Source: Sedimenticola thiotaurini (GTDB lineage Bacteria; Pseudomonadota; Gammaproteobacteria; Chromatiales; Chromatiaceae). Taken from it: a stretch of DNA of 64,000 nt. Location: the NCBI RefSeq assembly GCF_001007875.1, contig NZ_CP011412.1:1860001-1924000 (forward strand). Direction: 5' to 3'. Numbering within the stretch: the first letter of the stretch is position 1; each line of letters opens with the position of its first letter. The notes beneath the pieces were generated by a model that worked only from the letters and a program-made list of their open reading frames with translations, made no database searches and was not told the origin of the DNA. This document shows, one piece after another, positions 1 to 8,767 of this stretch. A program made the translations under genes and the position numbers.

Positions 1-2268
1 CTCGTTCCGGCCCCGCTGTTGGCGGAGCGCCTCGGCACCGTAGAAGGCGTTGCGCACCTGGCGGGCAACATCTTCGGCAGTCAGACCCAGACTGCGGCCT
101 TCCGGCAGCAGGGCAAAATCCAGCTGTCGCTTGCCCGGCGAGAACCCATCCTTGATGTCGGTCACCAAAGGCAGTTCCGCCAGCTTCTGAGCCAGGCTGG
201 CACTGGCCTCATCCAGCGTATCGATATTGTTGTGGCTCAACTCCACGGTCAGGGCTGCGCCACGTCCCGGCCCACCCAGATCCGACTCAAAACGCAGCGA
301 CTCCACCTCCGGCAGGGGGCCGACCGCAGCGCGCCAGCGTCGTGTCACCTCACCCGCTTCAATCGGCCGGATACCCTCATCGTGCAGGGTCAGGCGTATG
401 CTGCTGACGTTTTCCGCGATGTTGGTGTCGATACTTTTCAGCAGCTGATCACGCCCCACTTCGGCAGCAACCTGCTCGATGGCGTTCACCAGTCTGGTTT
501 CGACCTGCTGCACCTTCTCCAGGGGAGAGCCATAGGGCAGCGTCGCCGTAACTATGGCCCGGTCCGACTCAACCCGGGGCATGAGCGTAAAGCCCATACG
601 CCCACTCAAGGCGTAACCGAGTACCACGCTCAGGACCGCGATACCGATAGCTACCGTGAGATACCGGTTACGCAGACTCACCACCAGCAGTGGTCGGTAG
701 TATCGTTCGACAAAGCGATTCAAACCGTTGGCAACATACTGTTGCCGGTCATGCAGCCAACGGGCTAGCGGATTGTAATGACCGGGGCGTGAGTGGCCTA
801 GGTGGGCCGGCAGAATCACCAGCGCCTCGACCCAGGAGATCAGGAACACGGCCGAGACCACAACCGGTATCACCTGGAACACCTTGCCCATGGTGCCGGG
901 TATAAAATAGAGCGGCATAAAGGCAACCAGGTTGGTCAGAATGCTGAACGCGATCGGCATGGACACCTCCCGCGCTCCGGCAATCGCCGCAGCCAGGTTA
1001 CCCATGCCCTGCTGTCGTCGCTCGTAGATATTCTCACCGGCGATAATGGCATCATCCACCACGATACCGAGGGCGACGATGAAGGCAAACATGGAGATCA
1101 TGTTCAGCGACACATCCATGCTTGGCAGAAACAGGAAGGCGCCGAGGAAACTGGTCGGAATACCCAGGGTGACCCAGAAAGCGAGCTTGAACTCCAGGAA
1201 CGCCCCCAACACGATCAGCACCAACGCCAGACCCAGGAAGGCGTTCTTTAACAGCAGTTCAAGACGCTGCTGGTACACCTCGGACATATCGTGCTCAATC
1301 GTCAGGGATACCCCGGGGGGAAGTTCGGGAGTGATATCGGCAATCACGGTCCGGGTAGCCGATGCTACCTGGCTGGGGGTCTGTTCACCGACCCGGTAGA
1401 CATCCAGGATGATACTCGGGCTGCCATTGAATTTCTGCGAGCTGTCATCATCCTCAAAACCATCCCTGACGGTGGCGATCTGATCCAGGGTCAGGTAACC
1501 CCCGCTATCGGTGGTTACTATGGGGATACGGGCAAACTCCGCTGCCCAGTCGCGGCGCTGCTTTACCCGCAACAGGATCTCGCCGCCGCGGGTTTCCAGG
1601 CTGCCGCCGGGCAGTTCCACGGAGCTGTTATCAATCGTGATGGCTATATCGGCCAGGGTCAGGTTGTAACGGCGCAGGGTATCCCGGTCGATCTCAACCT
1701 GAACTTCGTAATCACGTTCGCCACGCATCTCCAGCTGGGTAATGTCCGGTTGCAGCAGCAGTCGCTCCCGGACGGTCTCGGCAACCTCCCGCAGGATCCA
1801 GTCGCTCACCGGGCCGGCAACCGCCACACCCAGCACCTCCCGCTGACGGCTGGCGAGGGAGACCTGGGGCTCCTCCGCGTCTTCCGGAAAAGTGGTGATG
1901 GCATCCACCTCCTGCTGAATATCCTGGTAGACACGCATCACATCGGCGTCGCTACTGAGTTCGGCGCTGACCGAGGCGCTCCCTTCACCAGCGGTCGCGG
2001 TGATCTCCTCAATGCCTTCGACGCCGCGAATCGCCTCTTCAATAGCCAGCACAATACCCTGCTCCACCTCTTCAGGGCTGGCGCCGGAATACTCCACATT
2101 GATATCCACTTGGTCCAGCGTGAAGTCGGGGAACACCTCCTCCTTGATGGTCCAGGAGGTGAACAGTCCGCCAAACAGCAGCACCAGCATCAACAGGTTG
2201 GGCGTAACCCGGTTGTGCGCCATCCAGGCGATCGGACCACGGGCCTGCCCCTGTGAACCGCCGGGCAT
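1..2268 (-). CDS. RND efflux transporter permease, C-terminus cut by window edge
   Basis: Inner-membrane substrate:proton antiporter of the RND superfamily (AcrB/MexB-like). The 3' end lies outside the window: 756 codons are present of about 1,030 expected. Residues 27-36 (MLVLLFGGLF) form the first membrane helix. Residues 401-415 read GIVVDDAIIAGENIY, the TM4 motif whose paired aspartates (405, 406) match the AcrB proton-relay pair. The ATG sits two bases after the adaptor stop codon; an in-frame GTG two codons upstream would overlap that stop and is a possible alternative start. With the adaptor and outer-membrane factor upstream it makes a complete tripartite pump. The substrate cannot be read from sequence; a BaeSR-like pair upstream suggests envelope-stress or drug control (inference). 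Confidence 0.93.
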   Translation of the reverse strand, partial: MPGGSQGQARGPIAWMAHNRVTPNLLMLVLLFGGLFTSWTIKEEVFPDFTLDQVDINVEYSGASPEEVEQGIVLAIEEAIRGVEGIEEITATAGEGSASVSAELSSDADVMRVYQDIQQEVDAITTFPEDAEEPQVSLASRQREVLGVAVAGPVSDWILREVAETVRERLLLQPDITQLEMRGERDYEVQVEIDRDTLRRYNLTLADIAITIDNSSVELPGGSLETRGGEILLRVKQRRDWAAEFARIPIVTTDSGGYLTLDQIATVRDGFEDDDSSQKFNGSPSIILDVYRVGEQTPSQVASATRTVIADITPELPPGVSLTIEHDMSEVYQQRLELLLKNAFLGLALVLIVLGAFLEFKLAFWVTLGIPTSFLGAFLFLPSMDVSLNMISMFAFIVALGIVVDDAIIAGENIYERRQQGMGNLAAAIAGAREVSMPIAFSILTNLVAFMPLYFIPGTMGKVFQVIPVVVSAVFLISWVEALVILPAHLGHSRPGHYNPLARWLHDRQQYVANGLNRFVERYYRPLLVVSLRNRYLTVAIGIAVLSVVLGYALSGRMGFTLMPRVESDRAIVTATLPYGSPLEKVQQVETRLVNAIEQVAAEVGRDQLLKSIDTNIAENVSSIRLTLHDEGIRPIEAGEVTRRWRAAVGPLPEVESLRFESDLGGPGRGAALTVELSHNNIDTLDEASASLAQKLAELPLVTDIKDGFSPGKRQLDFALLPEGRSLGLTAEDVARQVRNAFYGAEALRQQRGRNE

Positions 2269-2270
2269 GC

Positions 2271-3554
2271 TCACGAGCCTGCCCCCCGTCCGGATAGCGG
2301 CGGCTGGCCGGCGGTCGCCGGATGGGGATCGGCTTGATCGCTCTGCAGCCGCAGCGGCATGCCGGCCACCGGTGTACTCAATTCCACAGTTACGATTCTG
2401 TCACTGCTGTCGATGCCGGACTTCACCAGCACATGATCGCCGGCACGGTGCACCACCTCTACCGGACGTATCTCCAGCTTGTCTTCGGGTGATATGATCC
2501 AGACGGTGTCATCATCATGGAGCAGGCTCCGGGGGAGCTTCACAACCCCCGGGATCGGCTCACCGGCAATACGCACCCGGACGTAATCGTTGACCATCAG
2601 GAGAGGAAGACCGGCATGCTCCTCGCCCAGGGCGAGCGGATCATCCACTTCGATCAACAGGCGCGCCATGCGGCTGTCGCTGTCCAGTTCCGGTATCAGT
2701 CGCAATACCCGGCCGTGCCGCATCTGCACCTCGTTCCGGGCGATCTGATAGATCTCCACCTCGGCTCCCGTGTCACCCGCCTTGCGGGGAATGGCGATCC
2801 GGGCAAGATCGCTGACAGGAATACTGGCCTCAATCCAGAAAGTATCCACATTCACCAGGGTCAGCAGGGCGGTACTGGTGGTCACCCGGGTACCCAGATC
2901 CACACTGCGTGACAGCACCATGCCGTCAAACGGGGCGATCACCCGGGTGCGGGCCAGATCCAGCCTGGCCTGATCAAGCCCGGCCCGGGCACTCGCCAGG
3001 GTGGCCCGGGCACTGGCCAGCTGTGGCTCGCGTAATACCAGCGCCTTATCTGCCGCCTCCAGCTCCCGCCCCAGCAGTTCATACTCCCGTTTGGCGACAG
3101 CCTGCTCCCCCAACTCCTCCTGCAACGCAGCCTGCGCCTCGGCAACCGACGCCTCCTGCTGGCGCAGGGCGAGTTGATAGTCGGTATCATCAATTCGCAA
3201 CATCTCTTCACCGGACGCGAACTGGCCGCCCGGCACCAACTGGTCACTGAGAGCCACCACCGTGCCGCTTACCATGGGGTAGAGCGTACTCTCCTGGGAA
3301 GCCATCACCGTCCCCATGGCCTCAAACAGCGGTATCTGTCTGGCGGGGGTGAAGGTGGTGAATTCAACCAGTCGGGACTGGGGGGGTTGGGGAGCCATAC
3401 GCGCCTTGGGTCCGCTGTTGAGCAACAGCATACCGACGACGACGCCTGCACCGATAATCATAAGCGGTACCAGCCAGCGCAAAAGGCGTCGGCCGATTCC
3501 CGGCGGGTTTTGCCCGGCGCTGTCTGGCTCCATGTTCACTGTGGTCTGACTCAT
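2271..3554 (-). CDS. RND efflux periplasmic adaptor subunit (membrane fusion protein)
   Basis: Periplasmic adaptor linking the RND permease to the outer-membrane channel. The 427-residue protein has a cytoplasmic N-terminal tail, one membrane anchor at about residues 27-45, and a biotinyl-lipoyl half motif (LYPMVSGTVVAL). An Ala/Glu/Arg-rich alpha-helical hairpin follows at about 125-195, then the second lipoyl half (VIAPFDGMVLSRSVDLG) and beta-barrel and membrane-proximal regions. Length and order fit HlyD_D23/MFP adaptors. It lies 12 bases after the outer-membrane factor gene and 2 bases before the permease, so the three genes are almost certainly cotranscribed. Confidence 0.93.
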   Translation of the reverse strand: MSQTTVNMEPDSAGQNPPGIGRRLLRWLVPLMIIGAGVVVGMLLLNSGPKARMAPQPPQSRLVEFTTFTPARQIPLFEAMGTVMASQESTLYPMVSGTVVALSDQLVPGGQFASGEEMLRIDDTDYQLALRQQEASVAEAQAALQEELGEQAVAKREYELLGRELEAADKALVLREPQLASARATLASARAGLDQARLDLARTRVIAPFDGMVLSRSVDLGTRVTTSTALLTLVNVDTFWIEASIPVSDLARIAIPRKAGDTGAEVEIYQIARNEVQMRHGRVLRLIPELDSDSRMARLLIEVDDPLALGEEHAGLPLLMVNDYVRVRIAGEPIPGVVKLPRSLLHDDDTVWIISPEDKLEIRPVEVVHRAGDHVLVKSGIDSSDRIVTVELSTPVAGMPLRLQSDQADPHPATAGQPPLSGRGAGS

Positions 3555-3566
3555 AAATCTGCTATC

Positions 3567-4982
3567 TCAATCATTGGATGGTAGTGCTGCAACGTCCTGT
3601 TCAAGAGAGTCCGCCAGCCAGCCCCCGGAGAGGGCACGATGTAAGGCGATGCGATAGGAGAGCAACTGGCGACGGGCGGTGAGCTGGTCCCGTTGCAGCC
3701 CCTGATGGGTGCGCAACGCATCCAGGACGGTAAGGTAATCGACACTTCCCTTGGTGTAGTTGTAACGGGCACGTTCAACCACTTCCTGGGTGAGTGCCAA
3801 CTGACGATCCAGGCTCTGCAACAGTAGCGATTGCTGCCGCTCCCGCACCAGGGCGTCTTCCACTTCGGTGAGAGCATCGATGACGGTACTGCTGTAATCG
3901 TGCAACGCTGCCCGTGCTGCGGCTTTGCTCCGGTCCACCTCAGCGCGGCGCTGCCCGCCATCAAAAACCGGCCCCAGCAGCTCGGCGGCGAGCAGGGTAA
4001 CCCAGTCGTTGAACAGGTTGCTCAGGCCACCCGCGGTGCTGGACAGGGTGGCACCCAGGGTGATACTGGGGAAGCGATCGGCCACCGCTGTGGCGATGTC
4101 CGCTTCGGCGCCGCGCAGGGTGTGGAACGCCTCCCGCACGTCCGGGCGCTGCTGCACCAGTTGGGCCGGCAGACCGGTCGCCGGCAGCGGCGGCAGTGCA
4201 ATCAATTCACCAACCGGCAGGGTAACATCCGGGTCTGTCGGTGATTTCCCCAGCAACGCCTTGAGCTGGTGCCTGAGCACCGCCTGCTGGGCGCGGGCAT
4301 CGGCCAGCTGCACCTCGAATGACTCGATCAACTGGCGCTGCTGTAAAACATCGGTAGCCTGTACCTTGCCGCGATCAAAACGCAACTCCACCAGTTCCAG
4401 CATCTGCTGATTGGTCTGCTGCTGCTCCTGCAGTAATTGGATCTGGCCAGCCTGCTCGATGAGCTGATACCAGGTGTCCGCCACCTCCGCCGTCAGGGAG
4501 ACAGCCGCCGCATCCAGGGCTTCCCGGCTTGCCAGCCAGGATTGACGGGCCGATTCGGTTTCCGCCTGGAGACCACCCCAGAGATCCAGTTCATAACTGG
4601 CCGCCAGAGTGCCGACATAGCTGCGCGTGCCATCACTCTCTTTGCGGGACAATCCAGCCTCTACCTGGGGTAACAGTTGGGCACCGGTCTTGCGGGCTAG
4701 TGCTGCCGCCTGGTCCAGACGGGCCCGGGTGGCCAGCAGGTCCGGATTGTCCGCCAGTGCGGCCTGTTCCAGGATCTGCAACTGCTCATCGGGCAACGCC
4801 TCCCACCAGCGGGCCGCCGGGGGAACCTGGCCGGATCGGGAGAACTGTCCGATCGGCTCCACGGGGGTAACCGGATCACCGGACAAGGTCGTACAGCCGA
4901 CCAGGGGCAACAGGGCAATCATCAGCAAGCCTTTAAGTCGCCTGAAAGAGAAGATACGGCGGTAATATTGATCCTGACTCAT
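3567..4982 (-). CDS. NodT-family outer-membrane efflux lipoprotein (TolC-like)
   Basis: Outer-membrane channel of the tripartite pump. The 471-residue protein has a signal peptide ending in a lipobox (LVGC, Cys30), marking it as a lipid-anchored OprM/NodT-type factor. Two OEP-type repeats follow, each rich in long amphipathic helices (for example RARLDQAAALARKTGAQLL and LRGAEADIATAVADRFPSI). The family mediates the last step of export through periplasm and outer membrane. It is the first of three closely packed pump genes. The 119-base gap before it separates it from cytochrome b561, so the pump may have its own promoter. Confidence 0.92.
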   Translation of the reverse strand: MSQDQYYRRIFSFRRLKGLLMIALLPLVGCTTLSGDPVTPVEPIGQFSRSGQVPPAARWWEALPDEQLQILEQAALADNPDLLATRARLDQAAALARKTGAQLLPQVEAGLSRKESDGTRSYVGTLAASYELDLWGGLQAETESARQSWLASREALDAAAVSLTAEVADTWYQLIEQAGQIQLLQEQQQTNQQMLELVELRFDRGKVQATDVLQQRQLIESFEVQLADARAQQAVLRHQLKALLGKSPTDPDVTLPVGELIALPPLPATGLPAQLVQQRPDVREAFHTLRGAEADIATAVADRFPSITLGATLSSTAGGLSNLFNDWVTLLAAELLGPVFDGGQRRAEVDRSKAAARAALHDYSSTVIDALTEVEDALVRERQQSLLLQSLDRQLALTQEVVERARYNYTKGSVDYLTVLDALRTHQGLQRDQLTARRQLLSYRIALHRALSGGWLADSLEQDVAALPSND

Positions 4983-5101
4983 CGCTGAATAGTTGCTGTT
5001 GGCTAAACCACGGAAAAAATCGTCGGAGTTAGGATTGTACGGGAGGATTGCGTATCAAATGCGCAAAAATTGGGGAAACGGGGAGTTGGGGCGCACCACT
5101 T

Positions 5102-5686
5102 TCAGCCGGAAGTCATTCTTTTCAACGTACGGTCCTGCAATATGTAGTGATGGTAGAGTGCCGCCAGGGCGTGCCCGGCTATCAGCAACCAGGCGAGCCA
5201 CTGCCCCAGGAGTTGCTTATGGATAAAATCAACCGGCGCTTCGAACTGCTCAAACGTCATGCCCAGGCCACCGGTGACCAGCCAGGAGAAAAGCGCCGTA
5301 TCCTGAAATCGGGGGATCTCGAACAGAAAGAAATAGTTGGTGTTGCCACCGGTACCCAGATAGCCGGTGAGCGGCATAATGATCATCACGGCGTACAGCG
5401 CCAGGTGCCCGATACGGGCGAGACTATTGGCCCACCAACTGGTTGCTTCAGACTCGGGGGCACTGTCATACAGGCGCCACAACAGCCTCAGCAGCACCAC
5501 AACGCCGATAGTGATGCCGAATGACAGGTGCAGCTGAAAAGCGATCATATTCTCGGTTGTCCGGCTTTCGGTAAACCAGTGCCGATAATAGACAGCGCAA
5601 TAGGCGGCCAGAAACAGAGCGGCCGTCAGCCAATGCAGTGACCGGGCGATCAATCCATAGTTTCGTTGACTGTTTTTAAGCGGCAT
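5102..5686 (-). CDS. Cytochrome b561 (CybB-type), di-haem membrane protein
   Basis: Small integral-membrane cytochrome of the bacterial b561 family (194 residues; the family is about 175-200). It begins YGLIARSLHWLTAALF, with the first haem-ligand histidine (H18) in the usual HW motif. Further histidines lie in helix 2 (FQLHLSFGI), helix 3 (IGHLALYAVMI) and helix 4 (IAGHALAALYHHY), giving four helices and two haem b. Bacterial members move electrons between quinol and acceptors such as superoxide; the partner here is unknown. It sits between the efflux pump and the two-component system on the same strand, with gaps of about 120-135 bases on each side, so co-regulation is plausible but unproven. 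Confidence 0.88.
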   Translation of the reverse strand: MPLKNSQRNYGLIARSLHWLTAALFLAAYCAVYYRHWFTESRTTENMIAFQLHLSFGITIGVVVLLRLLWRLYDSAPESEATSWWANSLARIGHLALYAVMIIMPLTGYLGTGGNTNYFFLFEIPRFQDTALFSWLVTGGLGMTFEQFEAPVDFIHKQLLGQWLAWLLIAGHALAALYHHYILQDRTLKRMTSG

Positions 5687-5821
5687 GACCTTATCCTACC
5701 CCCCCGGCTCTGGATACCAGGGCTCCCGTTGTCAGGCGGTTTTCTTTATACAGAGGCTATTCTGAAGTACCAATGTGCAATAATTCTGCAGCAATCATGT
5801 AATCGTCAGACCCATTGCCGT

Positions 5822-6499
5822 TCAACCGTTCGGGTCGTATTTATACCCCACGCCATAGACCGACTGGATCACCTCCTGTCCGGGCAGCAGGGCGGCCAGC
5901 TTGCGACGCAACTTCTTGATATGACTGTCGATCGTGCGTTCACTGACAATGCGTCTGTCCACATAGATACGGTCCATCAACTGATCCCGGGAGTAGATCC
6001 GGCCAACTGACTGGATCAGGGTCTGCAGGAGATGGAACTCCACTGCGGTAAGTTCCAGCGATTTATTACCGGCAACCACTCGCAACTGCTCCTCATGCAG
6101 CTCCAACAGTGGCCCATCACCGGATAACACGGACTGGTTCACCCGGCGTAATACGGCCCGGACCCGCGCCACCACTTCACGGGGGCTGTAGGGTTTGCAG
6201 ATATAGTCATCGGCGCCAAGCTCCAGGCCCAGCAAGCGATCGATCTCCTCTACCCGGGCGGTCACCATGATAATCGGTACGGTGCTGAATGTGCGTACAT
6301 CACGACAGATATCCAACCCATCCGTGCCCGGCAGCATCAGATCCAGCAGAACCAGATCCGGCTGATGCTGACGGATCCAGGCACTCACGCCGTCTCCTTC
6401 ATACAGACACTGAACTGCGTAGCCCGACTGTTTCAGATAGCTGGTGAGCAGCCGCGCCAGTTTTTCTTCATCCTCCACCACTAGGATGGTCCCATTCAT
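5822..6499 (-). CDS. OmpR-family response regulator (BaeR-like)
   Basis: DNA-binding response regulator of 225 residues. The N-terminal receiver (about 5-115) has the acidic pair (VEDEEK), the phosphoacceptor in LVLLDLMLPGTDG and the Lys in YICKPYSPREVV. The C-terminal winged helix (about 130-225) carries the OmpR-type ERTIDSHIKKLRRKL recognition helix and ends VYGVGYKY. The ATG overlaps the kinase stop codon as ATGA, so translation of the pair is coupled. Similarity to BaeR and position next to an RND pump suggest the pump as target (inference). Confidence 0.92.
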   Translation of the reverse strand: MNGTILVVEDEEKLARLLTSYLKQSGYAVQCLYEGDGVSAWIRQHQPDLVLLDLMLPGTDGLDICRDVRTFSTVPIIMVTARVEEIDRLLGLELGADDYICKPYSPREVVARVRAVLRRVNQSVLSGDGPLLELHEEQLRVVAGNKSLELTAVEFHLLQTLIQSVGRIYSRDQLMDRIYVDRRIVSERTIDSHIKKLRRKLAALLPGQEVIQSVYGVGYKYDPNG

Positions 6500-7950
6500 G
6501 CCGGGGTCTCCTTCATCAACGGCAGCTCAAAGGTGAGACTCAAACCACCCAGGGCAGAAGATTCCGCCTTTAATGCCCCCCCGTGAGCTTCCGCAATATT
6601 TTTACAAATAGCCAGACCAAGACCGGTGCCGCCGCTCTTTCGATTGCGCGAGGAATCGGCCCGATAGAGCCGGTCGAACAGTTTCGGCAACTCCGCCGGG
6701 GTAACACCGGGGGCCGAATCTTCCAACTGTAGCCGAACAAGGTCACCCTTGCGGGCCAGGGTCAGCCTGACCCGACCTCCATCGTCAGTATAACGGAGGG
6801 TGTTTTGCAACAGGTTGGAGAGCAGCTGATCGATGCGATCAGGATCGGCGTAGACGATCGTCCGGGACTCATCCAGACCCGCCGTTTCCATCTGTATGGA
6901 TTTGTCCTCGAACGCCTGGGTCAGGCCCTCCAGGACATCCCTGGCGGCCGCCCCCAGATCCACCGGGACCTTGTGATAGTCGAGAGCACCGATATCGGAC
7001 ATCGACAATTCATACAGATCGTTCACCAACCGGGACAGCAGTTGCGCCTCCTGGTGCAGGGAGTTCAATGAGTTCCGGTCCAGTTCATAGACCCCATCCC
7101 GAAGGGCATCGATTTCACCCAGCAGCACCGTCAGTGGCGTACGCAACTCGTGGGAAATATCTGCCACCCAGCGACGACGCAATGACTCGTTCTGGCTGAG
7201 GGTCAGGGCAAGTTCATTGAAGTCCCTGGCCAACTGACCCAGTTCATCATTGGTCTGGTGATCGATACGGGGGCTGTAGTCACCGGATGCCAGTTTACGT
7301 GTCGCCAGCGTCAGTTTTTTGATCGGATCGACAAAGCGCTGGGCCAGGGGCATGGCAATACCGGCCGAGATCAACAGCATGATCACAGCGATGACGAAAT
7401 AGGCTTTGTTCTGCTGCCGGGAGAACTGCAGGTCCCGGGCCGCCGAAAACATCGCGCTCTCTCGCTCCACACCCAGATAGCCAACCACCTTGCCATCGGG
7501 ATTTTTGATCGGACGAAGCTCAAGCTCTCTCAGAGGCTGATCCCTTGGACCGTATATCATCCGCTGCTCGGCATCCAACAGGCGGGTTCGCCATTCAAAC
7601 GGTTGTGGCAAACCGGCGGGAGGATGTGGCAGGTGCCTGGGGGGCCAGCCATTCTCCATCAGACGCTCGGCCCGATGTCTCAGACGATCCCCGGTCAGTG
7701 GCAAACCGACTGATGAAGTCACCAGTTGCAGCCAGCGTTCGGGAAACGCGGCCAATTTGTCCCAGCCTCCATCCTCAGCATAAATGGCGCTCAACTCAAT
7801 GACCAGACTCTCCGCCAACTGGTTCTCGTGCTCATCGATATAGCGAATAAAACCACGGTCGAATGACCACTGCACAAACAGGTACATCCCGGTCACAAGG
7901 ATCAGGGCGATCAACAACTGGATGAAAAAGAATTTTCGGGTAATGGTCAT
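6496..7950 (-). CDS. Sensor histidine kinase (BaeS-like)
   Basis: Membrane sensor kinase, 484 residues. It has helix 1 at about 8-28, a periplasmic loop of about 150 residues, helix 2 at about 185-205, HAMP (PIKKLTLATRKLASGDY), HisKA with the phospho-His in ISHELRTPL, and HATPase_c with N box (LLSNLLQNTLRYT), F box (LFDRLYRADSS) and G box (GGTGLGLAICK). The layout matches BaeS, which senses envelope and drug stress. It is first in a minus-strand series with the regulator, cytochrome b561 and efflux pump. The divergent gene at 8193 shares its upstream region. Confidence 0.91.
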   Translation of the reverse strand: MTITRKFFFIQLLIALILVTGMYLFVQWSFDRGFIRYIDEHENQLAESLVIELSAIYAEDGGWDKLAAFPERWLQLVTSSVGLPLTGDRLRHRAERLMENGWPPRHLPHPPAGLPQPFEWRTRLLDAEQRMIYGPRDQPLRELELRPIKNPDGKVVGYLGVERESAMFSAARDLQFSRQQNKAYFVIAVIMLLISAGIAMPLAQRFVDPIKKLTLATRKLASGDYSPRIDHQTNDELGQLARDFNELALTLSQNESLRRRWVADISHELRTPLTVLLGEIDALRDGVYELDRNSLNSLHQEAQLLSRLVNDLYELSMSDIGALDYHKVPVDLGAAARDVLEGLTQAFEDKSIQMETAGLDESRTIVYADPDRIDQLLSNLLQNTLRYTDDGGRVRLTLARKGDLVRLQLEDSAPGVTPAELPKLFDRLYRADSSRNRKSGGTGLGLAICKNIAEAHGGALKAESSALGGLSLTFELPLMKETPA

Positions 7951-8192
7951 TGTCGGGCACAGTGGTGGTGATCATGGTGAGATGCAGAGTCAATAGTATG
8001 CATCCAATTTGGCAAAAAAAAAGGACATCCCTGCTCCCCCTTTTAAAACCAGCGGGAAGAGTCCCTATCCCGCCTCAAACCTTTCCGAGATTACCGCCTA
8101 TCGGAACAACGTTCACGATTTCTGCACATTGTTTGCCACTTCACTTTCCATACTACAACGGAATCCATCCAAAAAACGGAGGTGCAGTAACA

Positions 8193-8675
8193 ATGAGTAT
8201 GCAAACCCCAGGTATCGGAACATCGGGTTATTACCCCACCCAGTCCTCCGGACAAAACACCTCCTTAACACAGGATCAACTTCAACTGATTGCAGACACC
8301 CTCTCCAACTATGACCCGGACAACCTGACCGAGGCGGACGCCCAGGAGATTGTCAATACATTCAGCGAAGCGGGGATAGCCGAGGGACGCGGCCTGGCGG
8401 AAACCATGGCCAGCTACGGTTTCGATGCCAGAGCCGTTGGGGAGCTGGCCGGTGTCACATCAGACCGTCCCGACGGACCGCCACCACCGCGCGGCGGAGA
8501 GGGGGTAGCCACCCTGAACATCAGTGAGGATATGCTGCAACAACTCAACCAGCTGTTAACCGAGTATTACGATGGTGATCTGACAGATGCCGAGAAGGCC
8601 ACTACGCTGGATGCCATCAAGGATATTTTTCAACAGACCATGCCCGAAGGGGGGTTGGTGGATATTCGCGCCTGA
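8193..8675 (+). CDS. Hypothetical 160-residue protein with internal repeat
   Basis: No family is recognised. The ATG is chosen because a strong ribosome site (GGAGGTG, 8178-8184) sits at good spacing; the frame is open further upstream but without such a signal. There is no signal peptide or membrane helix. Two halves look related: LTQDQLQLIADTLSNYDPDN plus LTEADAQEIVNTF (about residues 25-57) and ISEDMLQQLNQLLTEYYDGD plus LTDAEKATTLDAIKDIF (about 109-145), joined by a Pro/Gly-rich linker (GPPPPRGGEG). The acidic turns resemble but do not satisfy EF-hand loops. It is divergent from the sensor kinase and may be part of that regulon (inference). Confidence 0.75.
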   Translation: MSMQTPGIGTSGYYPTQSSGQNTSLTQDQLQLIADTLSNYDPDNLTEADAQEIVNTFSEAGIAEGRGLAETMASYGFDARAVGELAGVTSDRPDGPPPPRGGEGVATLNISEDMLQQLNQLLTEYYDGDLTDAEKATTLDAIKDIFQQTMPEGGLVDIRA

Positions 8676-8738
8676 CAGCGGGGACGACCCGATCCAATCA
8701 ATCATAACCATGCACAGACTCTGAACGGTCCGGGATAA

Positions 8739-8760
8739 GGGGGAGGCGAACACCTCCCCC
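8739..8760. terminator. Hairpin between convergent genes, possible bidirectional terminator
   Basis: Eight-base-pair GC stem (GGGGGAGG / CCTCCCCC) with a six-base loop, lying between the ends of the 160-residue gene and the alcohol dehydrogenase gene. Neither side has a long T run, so termination strength is uncertain. Confidence 0.5.
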
Positions 8761-8767
8761 GGATAAC

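Noticed and set aside
19-2256. Plus-strand frames over the RND permease
   Set aside because: The minus strand reads as a permease with the conserved TM4 Asp pair; the plus frames have no support.
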